From Ochromonadaceae sp. CCMP2298 (lineage: Eukaryota > Sar > Synurophyceae > Ochromonadales > Ochromonadaceae), in NCBI GenBank assembly GCA_026770595.1, contig MU633654.1, positions 22,421-32,595 of the forward strand: a DNA stretch of 10,175 nt, given 5' to 3'. Shown here one piece after another: positions 1-10,175 of the stretch. How positions within the stretch are numbered: the stretch's first letter is position 1; the number at the start of each line of letters is the position of its first letter. The notes under the pieces were generated by a model, which searched no databases, was not told the origin of the DNA, and worked only from the letters and a program-made list of their open reading frames with translations. Both the position numbers and the translations under genes were made by a program.

Positions 1-3415
<3,415 letters not shown>

Positions 3416-4365
3416 AGGGTGGTTGGAAGTAGGGTGTTGGGAGGGAGGGAGGGTGAGGTTCGGGTCCTCTGGGCGGCTGATGTGCGTCGTTGAGTTCCCT
3501 TCTCTTTGCGGGTGCTTGCCAGGGTCGCGTTCGACTCCACAGCAGACACCTCAGCACACTCACTAGCGGGTGTTCAATGTGGCAGGCGCGAACCAATCCA
3601 TGGAATGCCTTTGAATCTCCTCTCCACTGAAAATCATTTTTTGGGTTCACAATACCCTTTACTGTACCACAACAGTGTCGTACATTATCATATAATCAAA
3701 ACGGGAAACGCCAACTCCAAAGTTAGGTTTTTCCGTATTTTACAGTATTTAGGCGCTGATTGACATGCCTCACAACTAAATAGCGTTTCACATTCAAAAG
3801 AATAGATTTCGTTCTAGATTGCTCATTACGCAGTAGAAAGGAAATTTACATTAGTAATAATGGTATTGCACATCTTCTACGAGCATAAATCTGCATCTAC
3901 GGCTCCATTGGTCGAGATATGTAGAAAAAATGCATATCTCGGCGAATGGAGCCGTAGATGAAGATTCATGCTCATAAAAGATGTGCAATACCACTATTAC
4001 TGGTACAAATTTCCTTTATATTGCGTGATAAGCAATCTAGAACGACTTCTATTCTTTTGAATGTGAGTCGCTATTTATTTGTGAGGCATGTCAAACAGCG
4101 CCTACATACTCGGAAATAGGGTCACAGGACCTTTGGGAAAGGGGGCCAAAATTCAAGACTCTTTCTTGGGCAAAACCTGGAACAAGGTAATCGTGGATGA
4201 TCTTCTGTTCGTGCTTCTTGTTGGTGACTTAGTGCATCTTAGCCCATCGACGAGCTGATTCCCACGGCGTCATCCTTCGCCAGCGCCGCAACCATACTCG
4301 CCCTAGGCAGCCCCTGTCGCTTTCGCCGTGTCAGCCCCCCCCTTCTCTTGTGCCCAAGCATCAGG
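3416..4365. other. Divergent intergenic region between AGC kinase and b5 gene
   Basis: This spacer separates the two start codons and must hold the promoters and 5' leaders of both genes. Apart from the foldback element I see no gene, no convincing TATA box and no RNA gene. The 3416-3560 part encodes only Arg/Ser/Pro-rich shadows on both strands. The 4116-4365 part has no recognisable feature. Confidence 0.6.
3731..4115. repeat. Long imperfect inverted repeat (foldback / MITE-like hairpin)
   Basis: The arms are about 3731-3920 and 3934-4115, around a ~13-nt loop (gtagaaaaaatgc). Positions 3751-3920 pair with 4103-3934 without net gaps; by eye about 149 of 170 positions match, near 88%. The innermost stem includes a perfect 16-bp arm, catctacggctccatt (3894-3909) with 3945-3960. 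A ~8-nt length difference appears near the outer ends. I found no clear target-site duplication and no transposase ORF. It may be a non-autonomous foldback transposon, or a locus producing hairpin RNA. Confidence 0.85.
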
Positions 4366-5416
4366 ATGGCAAGCGACATCAGAGCTCCCAGCAAGAACGG
4401 CAAAGTGCGCGAGAAGGTCGCGTTGAAACCTGGATTCCACTTGGTCGATTGGATGCGCCTGACCACCTCTGCCTCGAGCCAGTCCCTCACCGGCCGCGCC
4501 CCAGGTGAGGCTCCCTCTCTCCCTCCCTCCCTCCCTTCCTCCCTCCCTCCCTCCCTCTCCCTCCCTCCCTCTTCCTCCCTCCCTCTCCCTCTCCCTCTCC
4601 CTCCGTCCCACCCTCCTATCTCCCAACGTCTCTTACCCCCCCCACCCTCCACCCTCCACCCTCCACCCTCCCTCCATTCTCCCTCCTCCAGGAGAGGGTT
4701 TTAGAAAAGTGTCCCTGAAGGAGCTATCCGAGCACAAGAGCGAGTACGACTGCTGGACCGCCTACAAAGGCAAGGTGTACAACATAACCCAGTATGTGGC
4801 CTACCACCCCGGTGGGAAACAGAAGCTTATGCTGGGTGCTGGCAAGGACTGCACTGATATATATGATAGGTACCACAGGTGGATTAATATAGAAACAATT
4901 ATGGGCAAATGCGTGGTGGGGCTGCTGATGGCGGAGGAGCCGGGGATCAGGGAGGACGATGAGGAGGAGGAGGAGGAGGAGGAGGCAGCGGATGTAGCTG
5001 AGCAGAAGGAGCGGAAGGAGCAGAAGGAGCAGAAGGAGCAGAAGGAGCAGAAGGAGCAGAAGGGGGAGAAGGGGGAGAAGGGGGAGCAGAAGCAGCAGGG
5101 GGAGAAGGGGGAACAGGGAGAGAAGGATTGGCAGAAGGGGGAGAAAGAGCAGGCAGCAGCTACCACAATGGACGCGATTATCGCAGAAACTTCGAGTATT
5201 TCAGTCGTCCCGGAAATTTCAGTTGAAGGTAAAGGTATAGGCACAGGGAGTACGGAGGGCACAGAAGGTGTAGGAGGTATAGGGGATATAGGGGGTATAG
5301 GGGGGGGGGTACGTGCTGGCGTGGGTGTATCAGGGGTAGAGGTATCTGCAGTGCCCAGTGACAGCGGCGCTCACATAGTGCACAAACAGTGTGCAGAGGA
5401 CGCGAAATACACATGA
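4366..5416 (+). CDS. Stand-alone cytochrome b5 domain protein, NCB5OR/RLF type
   Basis: Two exons, 4366-4504 and 4692-5416 (intron 187 nt, gtgagg..ccag), encode 287 residues. The first ATG (4366) is used. Residues 16-32 (EKVALKPGFHLVDWMRL) match the lead-in before the b5 domain of NCB5OR (CYB5R4) and plant RLF. The b5 fold spans about 50-125. Haem ligands are His85 in YHPGG and His108 in YHRWIN; the 23-residue spacing fits NCB5OR, whose ligands I recall as His89 and His112. There is no CS domain and no FAD/NADH reductase domain, so it is a haem carrier like RLF and not the fused reductase. The C-terminal half is low complexity: an acidic run (about 134-144), KEQ and KGE repeats (about 149-195), then a Gly/Ile/Val-rich tail. 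No signal peptide or membrane anchor is seen, so it is probably cytosolic. The tail's function is unknown. Confidence 0.9.
4505..4691 (+). repeat. Polypyrimidine ccctccct intron of the b5 gene
   Basis: Almost the whole intron is C/T, built from ccctccct, ccctctcc and ccaccct units up to the ccag acceptor. The complementary strand is runs of GGG with 1-3 nt spacers, so it could form a G-quadruplex, or a triplex with the duplex. Ser/Pro/Leu-rich or Arg/Glu/Gly-rich reading frames across it are translation of the repeat. Confidence 0.85.
5000..5088 (+). repeat. Coding 9-nt tandem repeat (gagcagaag, then gggagaagg)
   Basis: About seven copies of gagcagaag (one variant gagcggaag) are followed by about three gggagaagg units. 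The 9-nt unit keeps frame, encoding Glu-Gln-Lys and then Gly-Glu-Lys. It probably expands and contracts in-frame. The resulting stretch is strongly charged, either helical or disordered. Confidence 0.85.
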
Positions 5417-5695
5417 ACACGAGAAAAAAGTATTGTGTATGTGTTCGTCAATTTTAAAAATAGAGCGTCTTGGGGAATCGAAATCATCACATGTAAAGGT
5501 AAACAAGTTAAACTGCGCTGCTCTCGTCCCTTGTTCCTCACGAAACGGTGGATCTAGAAGTTGTGGGCTAAAAAAGGATACCTAGTGTCTATAGGATATA
5601 TTACTATTCTTTAGAACCAGGGTCTTACTGTCTGACTGCTCTCCCCTGACTGCTGACTGCCTTCTGTCTGTCCTGCAGAGGCTCAGAAGGGGGTC
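5417..5695. other. Convergent 3' intergenic region
   Basis: This 279-nt spacer lies between the stop of the b5 gene (plus) and the stop of the MAPK-like gene (minus), so both 3' UTRs and poly(A) sites should be here. I see no canonical AATAAA on either strand, no ORF of note and no RNA gene. Confidence 0.6.
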
Positions 5696-9245
<3,550 letters not shown>

Positions 9246-9965
9246 TGAGATCTTGCTCGGCGGCGGGGTGGCGGTGGAGAAGTAGTCCAGCTCTTGCAGG
9301 TCGCTCAGTGAACTGAACGCGGAACTGAGCGGGCTGGCTTTCCAGCGGCACAATGCGAGCGACGGGGTCTGGCCTATTTTTCTCCCGGGGAGTGCTACAG
9401 CTGGCACTAGGCTCGAGGCGTGTGCGTGGCAGCTAGGCGCTGTTCCCTGCGGTGCAGTATTCGCACTCTCCTCGCTCCAGAGGGCCTCTGTCTCCCTCTT
9501 ATATGTGCCCGCACCTCAGGTCCTAACACCTATGATCGTGCTGCAACGTGGCTTAGGATTAATAACTCTCTGACGCAAATGGGCAGACCCTCCACTCGTA
9601 TTCGAGGTTCCTAACATTTTAGTTTTCCTGCCGCGACCGCCCCCCTCATCGAAGTGCGTGTCAGAAGATATAATTCCCCTTTCACCCCCCCCCTGATACA
9701 GTAAGCCCATTTGGTGTTTTTGCGCCTCTTGGCTAGCGTTCCGCTTGTGCAGCGCCAATACTACAAAATTGCCAACAATCCCCCGAACCCAAAAAAATAA
9801 GCAAAAATAAGCAGAAAATAAGGAAAAAAACCCAAAACTTGGAAGTCCTCGGCTTTCAAAAAGAGAGGAGATGGCACATCAAAGCAATCTTGGTGCGGAG
9901 ATCCCATTTTTATCACCAGATCAGTTCTATTGCACCTGCAATCCATTCCATTGCCACCCGCAATC
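9246..9965. other. Divergent intergenic region between MAPK-like gene and right-edge gene
   Basis: This 720-nt spacer separates two divergently transcribed starts and should hold both promoters. The MAPK frame stays open upstream of 9245 to about 9515 but has no ATG there, so I treat it as leader sequence. An A-rich stretch (9788-9838) precedes the plus-strand gene. No RNA gene, repeat or clear TATA box is evident. Confidence 0.6.
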
Positions 9966-10175
9966 ATGGCGTCGTCAATGGCTTCCGAGGGGGCGAGCGG
10001 CGGCAGCGCAGAAGAGCGCGACCAGATCAGTGGCGACCTCGCTCTCGCGCTGTCCCTCCAAACCAACACGGGCGACGAAGACGAGAATGGGGAAAGCGAT
10101 AAGGCCGCGGCCATACGAGCAGATATTCTGAAGAAGTTGGGCGGGAAGGCAATCGTACAGGTCGCCGGTGAGTCC
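9966..10175 (+). CDS. Unidentified protein, first exon only (3' partial)
   Basis: From ATG 9966 the frame is open to the right edge and encodes about 70 residues beginning MASSMASEGASGG. It is Ala/Ser/Gly/Asp/Glu-rich and contains GDLALALSLQ followed by an acidic patch (TGDEDENGESD), then a basic helix-like segment with ILKKLGGK. DLALALS has the A-x-x-x-S spacing of ubiquitin-interacting motifs, but the leading hydrophobic residue and acidic run are poor, so this is only a hint. A good donor, GCCG|gtgagt, at 10167/10168 suggests exon 1 ends there in phase 1. A second ATG (9978) is also in frame. No family is recognised. Overlapping frames from 9839 and 9871 are shadows. Confidence 0.6.
   Translation, partial: MASSMASEGASGGSAEERDQISGDLALALSLQTNTGDEDENGESDKAAAIRADILKKLGGKAIVQVAGES

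Noticed and set aside
3890-3965. tRNA or microRNA gene at the centre of the foldback
   Set aside because: No tRNA cloverleaf or A/B boxes. The stem continues for ~190 bp per arm, much longer than a typical miRNA precursor; small-RNA data would be needed.
4239-4652. Arg/Glu/Gly-rich minus-strand frames
   Set aside because: Antisense shadow of b5 exon 1 and its ccctccct intron; no conserved motif.
4505-4691. Ser/Pro/Leu-rich N-terminal extension of the b5 frame
   Set aside because: It is translation of the polypyrimidine intron. Exon 1 from 4366 supplies the conserved KVALKPG..DW lead-in and joins in phase.
9839-10131. Two overlapping plus-strand frames at the right edge
   Set aside because: They overlap the 9966 exon in other frames, end at stops, and have Arg-rich shadow composition; the 9966 frame is open to the edge and ends at a good donor.

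Overview
The window looks like nuclear DNA from a unicellular eukaryote. Genes are split by many spliceosomal introns of roughly 90-280 nt, intergenic spacers are short (about 0.3-0.95 kb), and introns are full of simple repeats. There are no bacterial signals. The MAPK-like gene resembles, as I remember them, the T-x-H MAPK-like kinases of ciliates and oomycetes, so a stramenopile or other chromist protist is my best guess; the sequence alone does not settle this.

Layout from left to right: (1) 1-3415, minus strand, is an S6K-like AGC protein kinase in ten exons. Its charged coiled-coil C-terminal tail runs off the left edge. (2) 3416-4365 is a divergent spacer dominated by a ~385-bp foldback inverted repeat. 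(3) 4366-5416, plus strand, is a two-exon, stand-alone cytochrome b5 protein of the NCB5OR/RLF type with an acidic, KEQ-repeat, Gly-rich tail. (4) 5417-5695 is a convergent 3' spacer. (5) 5696-9245, minus strand, is a MAPK-like kinase in about nine exons. It carries an insertion of roughly 200 residues in the activation segment and a T-Q-H motif in place of T-x-Y. (6) 9246-9965 is a divergent spacer. (7) 9966-10175, plus strand, is the first exon of an unidentified gene running off the right edge.

I derived the exon chains by hand from GT..AG borders, phase continuity and kinase or b5 motif continuity. Every junction keeps phase. The one doubtful junction is MAPK exon 5 to exon 6, in a G/C-homopolymer region.

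The most unusual material is in the introns. AGC introns 1 and 8 start with a copy of the first 14-19 nt of the next exon (AG|GT direct repeats), the footprint expected of recent intron gain by duplication or insertion. AGC introns 4 and 5 share a related ~80-nt block, introns 2 and 9 share a ~35-nt module, and AGC intron 1 shares end motifs with MAPK intron 8. Together these suggest a mobile or duplicating intron population (introner-like), which needs genome-wide comparison. The two kinases and the b5 protein have no evident shared pathway. One speculative link is that the MAPK activation-loop insert has two R-x-R-x-x-S sites, the consensus for AKT/S6K-type AGC kinases.
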